This document shows, one piece after another, positions 43,190 to 56,590 of a stretch of 64,000 bases of DNA (position 1 is its first letter; every line of letters starts with the position of its first letter). The notes below the pieces were generated by a model that had not been told where the DNA came from, did not search any database, and saw only the letters and a list, made by a program, of their open reading frames with translations. The stretch is from Lepidodermella squamata (Eukaryota > Gastrotricha): positions 389,011 through 453,010 of the forward strand of contig JBLDXI010000060.1 of NCBI GenBank assembly GCA_047495785.1. Direction: 5' to 3'. The position numbers and the translations under genes are program-made.

Positions 43190-43808
43190 GCTTTGGCCCA
43201 ACAAGAGCGGTGATTGGTTGGCTCAAAAGGTGTCTTTTTTCGATGCCGTTGCGTTCTGTCAGCTGTTCAATCGCTGCCTGCCAACGCGACTCTCAACTAG
43301 CACGACCACCTTGCTGTTGGAAATCTTTGAAGAATTTATCAAGAAGTCAGAAATTGCGAAGATCGCATTTTTCTTGCCTTATCGCTTATTTTTTTCTCAA
43401 AGATCAACAAATCGGTCGCTGAGTACGGCGCCTCCGCCTACATGGGCGATGAAACTACAGACGTCTGCTCTCACGAACAAGTTTCTCACGGCGGCTTTGA
43501 TGGCGTGGCTGCCTATGCCGGCGCTGACAACGGCGTTCAGCAGTTGATCCGTGAAGAAAAAGAGAACAGTGACGGCCTGGTCTACAATCATTGCCATAAC
43601 CACCAGCTGCAGTTGAGCGCGGGTAATTCCTCGAAGTCAGACCCCTTGTTCCCTCGAGCTATCTCCAATTGAAATACCTTGGTAATCACTGGTTCGAACA
43701 AGCTAACCGGGTTTTCGAAGAAATTCAAACGTTGCTAGGAACGCCGATTCACCAGCTGATTCGCCCCGCGCCAACTCGCTGGCTGTCCTACAACGGTTCT
43801 GTCGACAG
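43190..43808 (+). pseudogene. hAT transposase relic
   Basis: Three short frames together give parts of a hAT (ZMYM1/DUF4371-like) transposase: MGDETTDVCSHEQVS (first catalytic Asp region), GADNGVQQLIREE and NHCHNHQLQLS (second region), and PAPTRWLSYNGSVDS (insertion-domain hallmark). Frame changes and a missing block between the first two show it is broken. The long-TIR element at 43809 begins right after NGSVDS and interrupts it. The piggyBac element ends only 40 bp upstream. Confidence 0.8.
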
Positions 43809-46053
43809 CATAGACAATAATACAAGATCGGAAACTTACAGTTCTCACATAGTGTAAAATTGCATCCGATGTTAGGGATTAGTGAGCGTGGTTGTTTACT
43901 TTTCTCGCTCTTGTAGCGAGTGAGCTCTCGCATACTTGCATTGAAAAAAGTATCGATTTCGAAGGCCGATTTCGCCAAGTGGTTAGTTTTCTAAATTTGT
44001 GTAAAATAGTTCAGCTGATAGAGAATTTTGCTGGCTGTCAGAATCAATAAAATAATTCCCGGCGCTAATTTTGGTCGATTTTCTACCGAATTTTGAAAAT
44101 GGCAAATTCCCGACGAAATTCCGAAATCGTCTTGAGTTTGCTGGCGGAAATTTTATACGCAATCGTATCGGAATATTATGACATAAATTCCACTGAAGTC
44201 CACTATTCATTCTCTATCAAACGAGCCCACCCTCAAAATTTTAAGATTTTATTTCGAAATTATAGAAATGGGCAACCAATTCTCAGTTTTGAGTCTTTAA
44301 CGCTAAAATTATCCCGCGCCGCTCTGACACATATTGCCTGTAATTTTTTGAATACGAATTATTGAGCCAATTGCATGCAAGAGTACATTAACTTAAAAAA
44401 AGAGTTGTCCATCGTCGTGTTACTAGCTGAAGTCTCGATCAAAACTATAATTATTTTCTATATTTTTAACGCCTTTTCACTTTCATTTCCTATTATTAAG
44501 GGGCAAATTTTGACAATTTTGACAATTTAGCTATCTGGTTTTATATTCGTGTAATTTCCATAGTAGAGCAAACAATTTGGACGCAGAATTGCCGAGGGTT
44601 TTCCGACTAATGACTTCGATTCGGTCTTCAAAATGCTATTCGATCTTAGCCATTAGCCACTATACCTATCGTGCGTCAAAACATTTCAGCTATATACATT
44701 GAATTTCTTATCCGCATTCATTTCGTTGACAATAAAGAATGCAGAAATGGTTTTTCCAATCGAACATCTATGGCTAAGAGTTGTCCACGGGTCGAATTTT
44801 CGGAACCTAGCCCGACCAGTGTAAAGGAACCTAAAAACCTGACTCGGCCCGGCCCGGCCCGGTCGGCCCGTAGTCATAATTAGCTTAATTCTAAGCAATG
44901 AGAAGTTGAATATTTTGGCTGATTTAGTACTGAAGAACAACGCTTATCACTCGGCTATGAAAGTTACAAAAAAGTCCGCTATTGAAAAGCTTGAAAATTA
45001 GAATAGATAGGATAATTATTTGAGCGAGCAGATTTATTTCTCATTTCCTAATTCAGGTTTAGATTAATGCCGCTCAAAACATACTTTCTTCGCAAATTAT
45101 CTAAATTCGAAATAAAATCTTAAAATTTTGAGCTTGGGCTCGTTCGACAGATGGTGAGTAGACGTATTCAGCAGAATTTACTGTCGATTTTTCTGATACG
45201 ATGGCATGTAAAATTTCCGCCTGCGAACTTGAGCCTTTTTCGCAGTTTTGCTGGAAAAGGGTTGTTTTTTAAATTGAGTAGAAAATCAACCGAAATTGGC
45301 GCTGAAATAAACTTCAGTGATTCTGATAGCCCGCAAAATTCCCTGCAAGCCCTAATTTTAACAGGAATTAAGCTCACTAACCATTTTGTGAAATCAATCT
45401 TTAACACTTTAAATGCCAAAAATAGCCTGCGAGATCCGATATTTGGATCCAAATCCTGGGTCTGTCAAAAGTCCTCTTTTTCGGGTCAACGATGCGTCGA
45501 GGGGCAAAATGCCTGACGGCAAAGTGTAGGCCATGACCTGGCGGTTCTTTTGACACCGAATTTGGGGCCAAAGACTTCAAGGAACGCACAGAAATCAAAC
45601 TTGAAAAACAGTGAAATTTCGATTGTTGCGCCATAATCTGGGTCTAATAATTAGGTCCAATTCTTGGGTCTGATTTTTGGCTCTAATCCAAAATTTTCGA
45701 CGTTATTTCACTGTCATTTTCAATGACATGCTCAGACCTTGTGGCCCCGAATTCGGTGAACCGCCAGGTCATGGCCTACACTTTGCCGTCAGGCATTTTG
45801 CCCCTCGACGCATCGTTGGCCCGAAATAAAAGACTTTTTGACAGACCCAGGAATTAGACCCAAATATCGGACCTCGCAGTCTATTTTTGGCAGTTAAAGT
45901 GTTACAATCGATAATTTTTCAATGCAAGTATGCGATCTCCCTCTCGTTAAAAGAGCGTGAAAAGTAAACAAGCAGGCTCGCTAATCCCTTGCAGCTGATG
46001 CAATTTTACACTATGTGAGAACTGTAAGTTTCCGATCTTGTATTATTGTCTAT
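43809..46053. mobile_element. non-autonomous element with long inverted termini
   Basis: The ends CATAGACAATAATACAAGAT and ATCTTGTATTATTGTCTATG are exact inverted copies. Imperfect inversion continues for over 450 bp (43809-44270 against 45090-45390 plus 45905-46053), the right arm being split by a nested element. If the real end is GACAATAATAC, TA flanks both sides, which would fit Tc1/mariner; otherwise no target duplication is visible. The interior has only short frames. Confidence 0.85.
45388..45910. mobile_element. nested palindromic MITE
   Basis: AACACTTTAAATGCCAAAAA (45400) and its complement-like TTTTTGGCAGTTAAAGTGTT (45903) bound two arms of about 190 bp. Long nearly identical blocks such as CAACGATGCGTCGAGGGGCA and TGTAGGCCATGACCTGGCGG occur in both arms. 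It splits the right terminus of the 43809 element: sequence before and after it is contiguous in the left terminus. No coding. Confidence 0.85.
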
Positions 46054-47524
46054 GGGTGTGTGATTCAAATTTCAGCCGGAGTGTGGCACGAAGCTCATGA
46101 AATCGTGGTTCAAATCGATATATCTAAATATCAATAATCCATCGATCGAATTTGAATTGTCAGCGAGTAGCGATCGGTGTCCCGAGCTCATCATTCAAAC
46201 TTCGACTGGGCTTCAAATTCAAGCTGGCTATATTTGGGAACATTGCCATTTTGGCGTGTATGGCGTGGCTAAGAAGGTTCCGGCTCAGCATGGCTATGAT
46301 ACTGAAATACGATTCGAAAATGAAGCGGCAATGTGTAGTTTTCAACATTTCAACGTTCGACGTTTGGCTTTGAGGTCTATGGCTAGAGGATAGAGACTTT
46401 TCCTATTAGTTCCATAGAGAGTAATAGTAAATAGAGCCTTTATTAGTTTCAAATTGTTACGATGTTATGCTTTTTTCCTCATTTCTTTTGCGTCCATGTT
46501 TCAAAATCCATATGAATGGTCTCAATGTTTGTAACAACAAAAACTTCTCCTATGATAAAATAAAGGTAACGACGTTCGGACGATAGTGAATACATACATG
46601 TGACAGTGGGCGATGACTTCACGAGACTTTTTTTTCCAAGTGGCAACAGCTCAATCGCTCGAAATCACATATCCTGGCAGTGTTTTTTCGACTTCGTCAG
46701 TAAATAGCGGGCCTATCAATCAATCGATTCAATTCAATTTAATTCAATCAATCCCATGGACAAAAATTCCTCTAGTCGAAATTAAGTCGATATTTTTCTG
46801 AAAATAGATTGGAAAGATATGAATGCATCTCTGTTCAACGTTCTTATTCTTCGCAATGAAGAACTTAGAGCCCAATTTGATTTTATAAGTAATGAAAATT
46901 GAAGAAATAATAAGAAAAAGTAGGACGCTCGAACTCATTTTTTGTCTTGTGGCAGAATCAGATGCGTGATTTTTGCCGCGCGTGGATCAATTTTTTGAAG
47001 CAGCCCGCATTGAGTGAATGAGAAAAACAGAAGTGTGCCACTAAAATTCAGTCGGTGCAAATTTTTTTGTTCAATTCAAAATTCATTTATCATCGCATTC
47101 GTCTTTCTACTACCCAATTTTCGATTATTTTGCATCCCCAGATCGAAATTCACAGTGGCTAGATTTCTGAAAAATTATCAAAGCTTTAAATCAACTGCTC
47201 TTTTATAGACTTCCCATTATTTCCACATGTCCTAATCCCAGCTGAATTTAAGCGCAGCGAAACCCTCTTTTACCATGTTCAACTTGATCAAGCTCAATTG
47301 ATTTTCTCCTTATTTCCAGCAATTTTCTCAGTTTTCGAGGAGATTACTAATAGAATGACTTCCTCATTGAGACTGGATTTCTCAAGAGGGAGAATCGAAG
47401 CTCATTGTTTTAAAATATTCAGAACACACTCCAGAACCAGCCAACAATTTCGGGCTTAGTTTAAAACTTGTTTGAAAATTACTGAAGAACAAGTAAATTT
47501 ACTTGTCTCTTTTCTCTTTTTTAA

Positions 47525-47925
47525 CCCTTAGCCGCCGAAGACGTGTACACGCGTTAATTCCGGAGAAAATTCACCGTGTTCGGGGGATTTGGGCTATCGA
47601 ACCCATTGTTGCGTCATAAATTATGATAAATCAATAGCAATAAACAAGCACTCCTCGAAAATCCAAATTTTCAAAGTCATTCTGAGCAGGTCGAAAATAG
47701 TGAGAAATTTTTTAATGACTTGTTAACACGTCATGAAAACGCGTTAACACGTCATAGCAACGGCAACCCAGGTAAATTTCTGCTGAAAAAGAGGTTCGGC
47801 TTTCAATCTAAGGCTAAATGTAAGACTTTCTGCCGACTCAGAATTTGATTTTAGCCTCTTCTTGATTTTCTGGGATTTTCTGAAAGGTGCTCGAGTTAAC
47901 ACGTCATTGCGCCGGCGGCTAAGGG
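47525..47925. mobile_element. piggyBac MITE, copy in arm A
   Basis: 401 bp with ends CCCTTAGCCGCCG and CGGCGGCTAAGGG, flanked by TTAA (47521-47524, 47926-47929). The interior contains GTTAACACG/CGTGTTAAC motifs like the subterminal repeats of the full piggyBac element at 38410, whose ends start CCCTTTAGC; the two are probably related but are not the same subfamily. Confidence 0.9.
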
Positions 47926-48088
47926 TTAAGCCATATCACGATGAGAAGCTGGAAAATCTGGCAAGTCACTTGTTTCAACAATTTGTATTCCCGTCAAAAA
48001 CAATATGTTTAGATCCTGCTAATCCACTGGGAACGCCTTTGTTTCTGAATTTTTAGGTTCTTCTTCACTCGGAATTGTGATACAAATT

Positions 48089-51000
48089 ATGCCAAATCCC
48101 GTTTCAACGCTTCGAATCTTGTACGTTCTCTGCGCAGTGATAGCAACATCGCTTGCTATTCGGTGCTATGTATGCGACGACATAACAGAAACATGCTCAT
48201 CGAGACCTGCACTGGTAAATTGCCCTCCTTCGGCTACGCTCTGCATGCGAGGATGGACGGCTGTGTTAGGTATTCTTTCGCAAAATGAATCTAAATTGAG
48301 ATCGTCCGCAAGAAAAGCCGATTTTCAACTGTTAAAATTCCAAACCTGATAAATAGCATTGATTTTCGTTATGTCGCAGCTTAGACAATTTTGACTAGAA
48401 AAATTAATGTTAATAATTAATTGTGAATCAAAATTATTATGTAATTAATTAACGATTTAAATTTATATAAGAGCACACTGTATATGTCTGGTTTTGACGT
48501 AGGTAATTGCCACATCCCGGGGAGGGGCGGCGGGAGCTTCTGTCCAAATTTTTCATCATGCTCAATCGACGACATAGTTTTCTATGAAAATTAGCCAATT
48601 ATTTATACTTCGAATTTTCATACGATCGAATACAGATTGCTATCAAGTTAGTTTGAACCTCTATTCAGGCTTCAAAGGTAGCCTTCAGAGGTTTTATTCG
48701 AACGTCAGCTACCAAAGAGGCTGGGAAGGATCGCTGTCCTAGAAATCTCAATGAAACGTGATTCAACTTGAATAGCCACAAATTGGATTGGATCCATTTA
48801 AATTGACAAGCAACTCGTTGGCAACGGGGAAAAAACTCCGAGAAGGTTCCGTGGGTACTTATTATCAGCATCGATATAGATATAGCAGTGTTCGCAATTA
48901 CGCTAAATTCCAGGCCCCCTAAAGTTGACGACGAAATATTCAAATTCAGCTCTTTTTCAGATATTTTTCAACGAAAATTGAATTTAAATTGGAGAAAATT
49001 CAAAACAATTAATAACATTAATTAACATTTAATTTTATTGTTTCAAAAAATTGTTTAAATTGGTTACCGCGCAATTTCAAAAGTTGGTCAACGACGGGAT
49101 ATACGATATCTCAAAAACTAGGGTGAATGAGTCCGTTCAGTAAATTGAGCTGTATACATACTCAGCGTAGAGCGTAGTCGAATCACTATAGATCCGTCGT
49201 TAAAACAAGGGTTCAAAAATCGACTGTATAACTCTTGGGAGTCATCTTAGGCCGTCTTAGTCATCTTTCTGGATCTCTGACCGTTACTCCCCCAGTTTGT
49301 TTTAACGACGGGCCATAGATAAAACAATCTACGCGACGGATCTATTCGTTGTGCCGGAAAATTCGAGAAATTCGCCAACGCCCACTTTTCACTCGATAAT
49401 GGTCATATATTTCCGATATAACTCAATTGAAATCAGCATTGATATTGTTGCTTTTCTTTCGGACAGTCTCAAAACTTAATTGCCCAAGTAATCTTTACAA
49501 TTAATTCTTCAACTGGGCTTTTTCCACAGATGTTACCACCCAAGGTTGCGCGACAGCGGAAGATTGTAGAACTCAAGTTGTGAGGTTTGACACCAGCTAT
49601 TGTTGCGGCTTCAATGGTTGCAATGCCAGTAAGTTAACTTTCTAAACTATCTCAGTTAAAATAGTTAAAGTAGTATTTCTCGCCTCCCGTCGGCTATCAT
49701 AAATTGTTATATTTTGGAGATTCGATTCAAAATGATTGACTTTGAATCAACTGAGATTTACTGGAAAGTCAAATAACATCAAATCAAAGACTTTGATGTA
49801 TTCAATCAGAATCAAATAAGCTCGCTGCTAATCGTTTTTGATTAATTACCGAAATTTCGATCACAGGCCGCACGTTCAATTCTAATTTAGTATTAATTGA
49901 ATCTATTAATGACATTAGTGCGTTAGATTTATTTCTCTCACATGTTCAAAGGGGCATTGAATTCGAGCGCTACTCAATACAGGCACTGCTTCTCGCGTCT
50001 CGATGATTCCTACAAAGGCTGTAAAGAAGAATGCTCATTTCTGGAAGAAGTTCAGGCAAGTAAAGGATGTGTATATTTGATCATATTTTTAATCTACAAT
50101 TATCACTCATCAATAGCTTGGTCCGACTTGGTCCTCAATCTCTGGCTGCGAAAAGAAAAGCGTGAGTTTACCATTACCTTCTCCCTAGCCCTCGATTTTG
50201 ACCGAAAAAAGTGTCTCGATTCGGCGTTTTGAGTTTATTTCGAAAAATTAGTGCGTTCACAATTTTCCGAGAGAAAGTAGCTTCGAAGCAAAAACCCAAC
50301 AATAGATAATTAAAATTGGACGTGGCTATGTGAACACAGGATTGTGTATCGCGCCATGGCTAAGCGTACACATTGTGTAAGTGTGATTGGCTACTTGAAC
50401 ACAGTGCGCTTAAAATCTAGGTGTGTGTCACGCGATTTGTGTGCGCATAGCCATTTTGTCACACACTTTTACTGTGTTCACATAGCCACATCCATTAATA
50501 TTATACGCAAAAAGCACTCATTTTTTAGGCTCCCGTCTCGAATATTCTTCAGGAATCAAAGCAGGGTCTTTGATTTGACTTTTCAGCTCAATTTTCACTG
50601 ATTTACCCTATGGACTATAATGCTGAATTACAACATTCTGGGATTTCCACTTTTTCAGAAGGGGAGCATCATTTCAGGCTCAATAAATCCCCCTTCTGAG
50701 ATCGGTGCTAAGCCTGTGGAGCCGGATAACCACTTTTCGACTTGACATCTGCGATAAAGCCAGCAAATCAAGCGACACGATTGGATTGATTAGATTCAAT
50801 GAGTATACATTGATTCGATTTGCTTGATTTACCATAGAAAATTTACGTTGCGATGATTCACTGACAAATTGAAAACAAATAGCTGGTTCGAAATTCAAAG
50901 ATTTATTTCAAAAGTAAATATAACCTAAAATCATTATCGTTTATCTCAGCAGCTTGAGAGGTCTTTTTTCTGCTCAATTCAATTCAATTTGTTCCTCATT

Positions 51001-51378
51001 ACATGATCATTGTGGTTGTGTTAATTAGAGAGTCACGAAATGGTTCGATCGCCTAACGCTACAAACGCGGTGTATTCCAGACGCTTTATCGACTTACGCC
51101 GATGTTTTGGTTGGCTACTTATGAGACGAAAAATCATAAAGCAATGTTTCTATCGATTTAGGAGGTATTTTCTGGCGACTTCGAAACGCAGTACAAAGCT
51201 TGCAGGTCAAATCTCAACGACTTCGATGTTTGTTGTTTGAATTCAATTCGTCCACGTATCTGAAAACTAATTTCTTTTGCAGGAAATTGCAGCGCGAATC
51301 TGTTTCGCTGAGGGAATATGGACATGCATTCCTGTTGGTAGCAGCTGCCGAAATTTCAAGGTTCAAGGCAAAGACTAA
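48089..51378 (+). CDS. secreted LU (Ly6/uPAR-like) protein, copy A
   Basis: Exons 48089-48269, 49530-49628, 49952-50055 and 51283-51378; all joins keep phase and give 159 residues. Residues 1-22 are a signal peptide, followed by RCYVCDD...CSSRPALVNCPP, then CATAEDC and YCCGFNGCN, the Cys pattern and NGCN ending of the three-finger LU fold. A further Cys-rich part (CFSRLDDSYKGCKEEC, CFAEGIWTCIPVGSSC) follows in exons 3-4. Exon 3 ends at CAG/GCAAGT, a GC donor; the others are GT. The ATG is chosen because an acceptor-like TTTTTAG ends 34 bases upstream and the signal peptide starts there. LU proteins act outside the cell as ligands or membrane-bound modulators; no partner can be inferred here. 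Confidence 0.75.
49186..49318. mobile_element. small palindromic MITE in arm A
   Basis: CTATAGATCCGTCGTTAAAA and its inverted counterpart TTTTAACGACGGGCCATAG bound a 133-bp non-coding segment in an intron of the LU gene. The same segment is in arms B and C. Confidence 0.7.
50322..50489. mobile_element. small MITE in arm A, GTGGCTATGTGAACACAG ends
   Basis: GTGGCTATGTGAACACAG at the left and its exact complement at the right bound 168 bp. The outer flanks (TTGGAC / ATCCATT) prolong the inverted repeat. The interior repeats GTGT/ACAC phrases. Present in arms B (53623-53791) and C (62271-62439). Confidence 0.8.
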
Positions 51379-52010
51379 TTCGTTTCAAGTATAACAGTTA
51401 ACTATGCGTAAATTTTTAATGGTCCACGCATCGTAGGAAATTAAAACAGTATCTACTTCCTGGTCAAAGTGGGAGATGTAGATTGATGTATTCAAATCAG
51501 TTAAAATTATACGAGCATAACTTCGGAAGAAACTCTATTCCATTATCGGAAACAATTAAAAAGTCGATGAAGTCTTTTGCTGTCATATTCAACTGCGAAA
51601 AATATTCTCACAAAATTAGAATTTATTTATTTATTTAGGGTCTAAATAAGTGCACCACCTAAAATGAGGTTCCAGCACTAAATTTGAGAGTGCGTTTACC
51701 TAATTTGCAAACAGCTCACACTAAATTATTTGGGCACCTAAATATGAGTTCCAGCACTAAATATCAGCATTCAGTGCCTATTACTGCTGTTAAGACCAGG
51801 CGAGGCTCTCAGGCATTCTCGACCACGCGCCTTCAGACGATGCATGCTTAGGGTTTTACCGTATTTCCATAGAGAAAAAGTGACCAGAAGAAGCCCTCAA
51901 GCTAAAATTTTGATCTGCATTATTAAATCGAGTGCTTCTCCATTGTTCACCAAATTTTGCATGCATACAGAACGCGAGCCGCTCTTTCGCGTGGTATGAG
52001 ATTTGAGGTA

Positions 52011-52099
52011 TGGGCAACCCAACCGTTGTTACGATACAAAAACCGCTTGTTTACTATAGTTTCATTTATTTTGATGAGATCAAGACTGAGCAGCAATTG
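52011..52099. other. spacer at the A/B palindrome centre
   Basis: This short stretch does not pair with its surroundings. On both sides the arms are still similar but clearly more diverged (substitutions and indels) than in the main body, so the exact limits are approximate. Confidence 0.7.
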
Positions 52100-52732
52100 C
52101 CCTACTCAAATCTTATACCACATGAAACAGCAGCTTGCGTTCTACGTGCATGCAAAATTTGGTGAACAATGGAGAAGCACTCGATTTAATAATGCAGATC
52201 AAAATTTTAGCTTGAGGGCTTCTTCTGGTCACTTTTTCTCTATGGAAATACGGTAAAACCCTAAGCATGCATCGTCTGAAGGCGCGTGGTCGAGAATGCC
52301 TGAGAGCCTCGCCTGGTCTTAACAGCAGTAATAGGCACTGAATGCTGATATTTAGTGCTGGAACTCATATTTAGGTGCCCAAATAATTTAGTGTGAGCTG
52401 TTTGCAAATTAGGTAAACGCACTCTCAAATTTAGTGCTGGAACCTCATTTTAGGTGGTGCACTTATTTAGACCCTAAATAAATAAATAAATTCTAATTTT
52501 GTGAGAATATTTTTCGCAGTTGAATATGACAGCAAAAGACTTCATCGACTTTTTAATTGTTTCCGATAATGGAATAGAGTTTCTTCCGAAGTTATGCTCG
52601 TATAATTTTAACTGATTTGAATACATCAATCTACATCTCCCACTTTGACCAGGAAGTAGATACTTTTTAATTTCCTACGATGCGTGGACCATTAAAAATT
52701 TACGCATAGTTAACTGTTATACTTGAAACGAA

Positions 52733-55700
52733 TTAGTCTTTGCCTTGAACCTTGAAATTTCGGCAGCTGCTACCAACAGGAATGCATGTCCATATTCCCT
52801 CAGCGAAACAGATTCGCGCTGCAATTTCCTGCAAAAGAAATTAGTTTTCAGATACGTGGACGAATTGAATTCAAACAACAAACATCGAAGTCGTTGAGAT
52901 TTGACCTGCAAGCTTTGTACTGCGTTTCGAAGTCGCCAGAAAATACCTCCTAAATCGATAGAAACATTGCTTTATGATTTTTCGTCTCATAAGTAGCCAA
53001 CCAAAACATCGGCGTAAGTCGATAAAGCGTCTGGAATACACCGCGTTTGTAGCGTTAGGCGATCGAACCATTTCGTGACTCTCTAATTAACACAACCACA
53101 ATGATCATGTAATGAGGAACAAATTGAATTGAATTGAGCAGAAAAAAAGACCTCTCAAGCTGCTGAGATAAACGATAATGATTTTAGGTTATATTTACTT
53201 TTGAAATAAATCTTTGAATTTCGAACCAGCTATTTGTTTTCAATTTGTCAGTGAATCATCGCAACGTAAATTTTCTATGGTAAATCAAGCAAATCGAATC
53301 AATGTATACTCATTGAATCTAATCAATCCAATCGTGTCGCTTGATTTGCTGGCTTTATCGCAGATGTCAAGTCGAAAAGTGGTTATCCGGCTCCACAGGC
53401 TTAGCACCGATCTCAGAAGGGGATTTATTGAGCCTGAAATGAATGCTCCCCTTCTGAAAAAGTGGAAATCCCAGAATGTTGTAATTCAGCATTATAGTCC
53501 ATAGGGTAAATCAGTGAAAATTGAGCTGAAAAGTCAAATCAAAGACCCTGCTTTGATTCCTGAAGAATATTCGAGACGGGAGCCTAAAAAATGAGTGCTT
53601 TTTGCGTATAATATTAATGGATGTGGCTATGTGAACACAGTAAAAGTGTGTGACAAAATGGCTATGCGCACACAAATCGCGTGACACACACCTAGATTTT
53701 AAGGCGCACTGTGTTCAAGTAGCCAATCACACTTACACAATGTGTACGCTTAGCCATGGCGCGATACACAATCCTGTGTTCACATAGCCACGTCCAATTT
53801 TAATTATCTATTGTTGGGTTTTTGCTTCGAAGCTACTTTCTCTCGGAAAATTGTGAACGCACTAATTTTTCGAAATAAACTCAAAACGCCGAATCGAGAC
53901 ACTTTTTTCGGTCAAAATCGAGGGCTAGGGAGAAGGTAATGGTAAACTCACGCTTTTCTTTTCGCAGCCAGAGATTGAGGACCAAGTCGGACCAAGCTAT
54001 TGATGAGTGATAATTGTAGATTAAAAATATGATCAAATATACACATCCTTTACTTGCCTGAACTTCTTCCAGAAATGAGCATTCTTCTTTACAGCCTTTG
54101 TAGGAATCATCGAGACGCGAGAAGCAGTGCCTGTATTGAGTAGCGCTCGAATTCAATGCCCCTTTGAACATGTGAGAGAAATAAATCTAACGCACTAATG
54201 TCATTAATTAGATTCAATTAATACTAAATTAGAATTGAACGTGCGGCCTGTGATCGAAATTTCGGTAATTAATCAAAAACGATTAGCAGCGAGCTTATTT
54301 GATTCTGATTGAATACATCAAAGTCTTTGATTTGATGTTATTTGACTTTCCAGTAAATCTCAGTTGATTCAAAGTCAATCATTTTGAATCGAATCTCCAA
54401 AATATAACAATTTATGATAGCCGACGGGGAGGCGAGAAATACTACTTTAACTATTTTAACTGAGATAGTTTAGAAAGTTAACTTACTGGCATTGCAACCA
54501 TTGAAGCCGCAACAATAGCTGGTGTCAAACCTCACAACTTGAGTTCTACAATCTTCCGCTGTCGCGCAACCTTGGGTGGTAACATCTGTGGAAAAAGCCC
54601 AGTTGAAGAATTAATTGTAAAGATTACTTGGGCAATTAAGTTTTGAGACTGTCCGAAAGAAAAGCAACAATATCAATGCTGATTTCAATTGAGTTATATC
54701 GGAAATATATGACCATTATCGAGTGAAAAGTGGGCGTTGGCGAATTTCTCGAATTTTCCGGCACAACGAATAGATCCGTCGCGTAGATTGTTTTATCTAT
54801 GGCCCGTCGTTAAAACAAACTGGGGGAGTAACGGTCAGAGATCCAGAAAGATGACTAAGACGGCCTAAGATGACTCCCAAGAGTTATACAGTCGATTTTT
54901 GAACCCTTGTTTTAACGACGGATCTATAGTGATTCGACTACGCTCTACGCTGAGTATGTATACAGCTCAATTTACTGAACGGACTCATTCACCCTAGTTT
55001 TTGAGATATCGTATATCCCGTCGTTGACCAACTTTTGAAATTGCGCGGTAACCAATTTAAACAATTTTTTGAAACAATAAAATTAAATGTTAATTAATGT
55101 TATTAATTGTTTTGAATTTTCTCCAATTTAAATTCAATTTTCGTTGAAAAATATCTGAAAAAGAGCTGAATTTGAATATTTCGTCGTCAACTTTAGGGGG
55201 CCTGGAATTTAGCGTAATTGCGAACACTGCTATATCTATATCGATGCTGATAATAAGTACCCACGGAACCTTCTCGGAGTTTTTTCCCCGTTGCCAACGA
55301 GTTGCTTGTCAATTTAAATGGATCCAATCCAATTTGTGGCTATTCAAGTTGAATCACGTTTCATTGAGATTTCTAGGACAGCGATCCTTCCCAGCCTCTT
55401 TGGTAGCTGACGTTCGAATAAAACCTCTGAAGGCTACCTTTGAAGCCTGAATAGAGGTTCAAACTAACTTGATAGCAATCTGTATTCGATCGTATGAAAA
55501 TTCGAAGTATAAATAATTGGCTAATTTTCATAGAAAACTATGTCGTCGATTGAGCATGATGAAAAATTTGGACAGAAGCTCCCGCCGCCCCTCCCCGGGA
55601 TGTGGCAATTACCTACGTCAAAACCAGACATATACAGTGTGCTCTTATATAAATTTAAATCGTTAATTAATTACATAATAATTTTGATTCACAATTAATT

Positions 55701-56026
55701 ATTAACATTAATTTTTCTAGTCAAAATTGTCTAAGCTGCGACATAACGAAAATCAATGCTATTTATCAGGTTTGGAATTTTAACAGTTGAAAATCGGCTT
55801 TTCTTGCGGACGATCTCAATTTAGATTCATTTTGCGAAAGAATACCTAACACAGCCGTCCATCCTCGCATGCAGAGCGTAGCCGAAGGAGGGCAATTTAC
55901 CAGTGCAGGTCTCGATGAGCATGTTTCTGTTATGTCGTCGCATACATAGCACCGAATAGCAAGCGATGTTGCTATCACTGCGCAGAGAACGTACAAGATT
56001 CGAAGCGTTGAAACGGGATTTGGCAT
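52733..56026 (-). CDS. secreted LU protein, copy B
   Basis: Exons on the minus strand at 56026-55846, 54585-54487, 54161-54058 and 52828-52733, matching those of copy A exactly in phase and length. I saw no amino-acid difference in the exons, including the GC donor after exon 3. The gene points away from copy C and toward copy A, so A and B are convergent around the palindrome centre. Confidence 0.72.
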
Positions 56027-56189
56027 AATTTGTATCACAATTCCGAGTGAAGAAGAACCTAAAAATTCAGAAACAAAGGCGTTCCCAGTGGATTAGCAGG
56101 ATCTAAACATATTGTTTTTGACGGGAATACAAATTGTTGAAACAAGTGACTTGCCAGATTTTCCAGCTTCTCATCGTGATATGGCTTAA

Positions 56190-56590
56190 CCCTTAGCCGC
56201 CGGCGCAATGACGTGTTAACTCGAGCACCTTTCAGAAAATCCCAGAAAATCAAGAAGAGGCTAAAATCAAATTCTGAGTCGGCAGAAAGTCTTACATTTA
56301 GCCTTAGATTGAAAGCCGAACCTCTTTTTCAGCAGAAATTTACCTGGGTTGCCGTTGCTATGACGTGTTAACGCGTTTTCATGACGTGTTAACAAGTCAT
56401 TAAAAAATTTCTCACTATTTTCGACCTGCTCAGAATGACTTTGAAAATTTGGATTTTCGAGGAGTGCTTGTTTATTGCTATTGATTTATCATAATTTATG
56501 ACGCAACAATGGGTTCGATAGCCCAAATCCCCCGAACACGGTGAATTTTCTCCGGAATTAACGCGTGTACACGTCTTCGGCGGCTAAGGG
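56190..56590. mobile_element. piggyBac MITE, copy in arm B
   Basis: The same 401-bp element, inverted with its arm, flanked by TTAA on both sides (56186-56189, 56591-56594). Confidence 0.9.

Larger units (their letters stand above)
45976..52010 (+). repeat. inverted triplication, arm A (forward)
   Basis: About 6.0 kb. Its reverse complement is arm B (coordinates sum to 104111-104115) and its direct copy is arm C (offset 11950-11953). The arm starts inside the right end of the 43809 element. Homology weakens near the A/B centre at about 52056, leaving a spacer of roughly 75-130 bp. Differences among arms are single bases and short indels. It carries one LU gene, a piggyBac MITE (47525-47925) and two small palindromic MITEs. 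An open frame at 46097-46393 behind an acceptor-like TTTCAG has no recognisable domain. Confidence 0.95.

Noticed and set aside
46097-46393. 98-codon frame with an upstream acceptor-like site, repeated in arm B
   Set aside because: Conservation between arms only reflects the recent duplication. Three overlapping frames are equally open and none has a recognisable domain; arm C has a one-base deletion in it.
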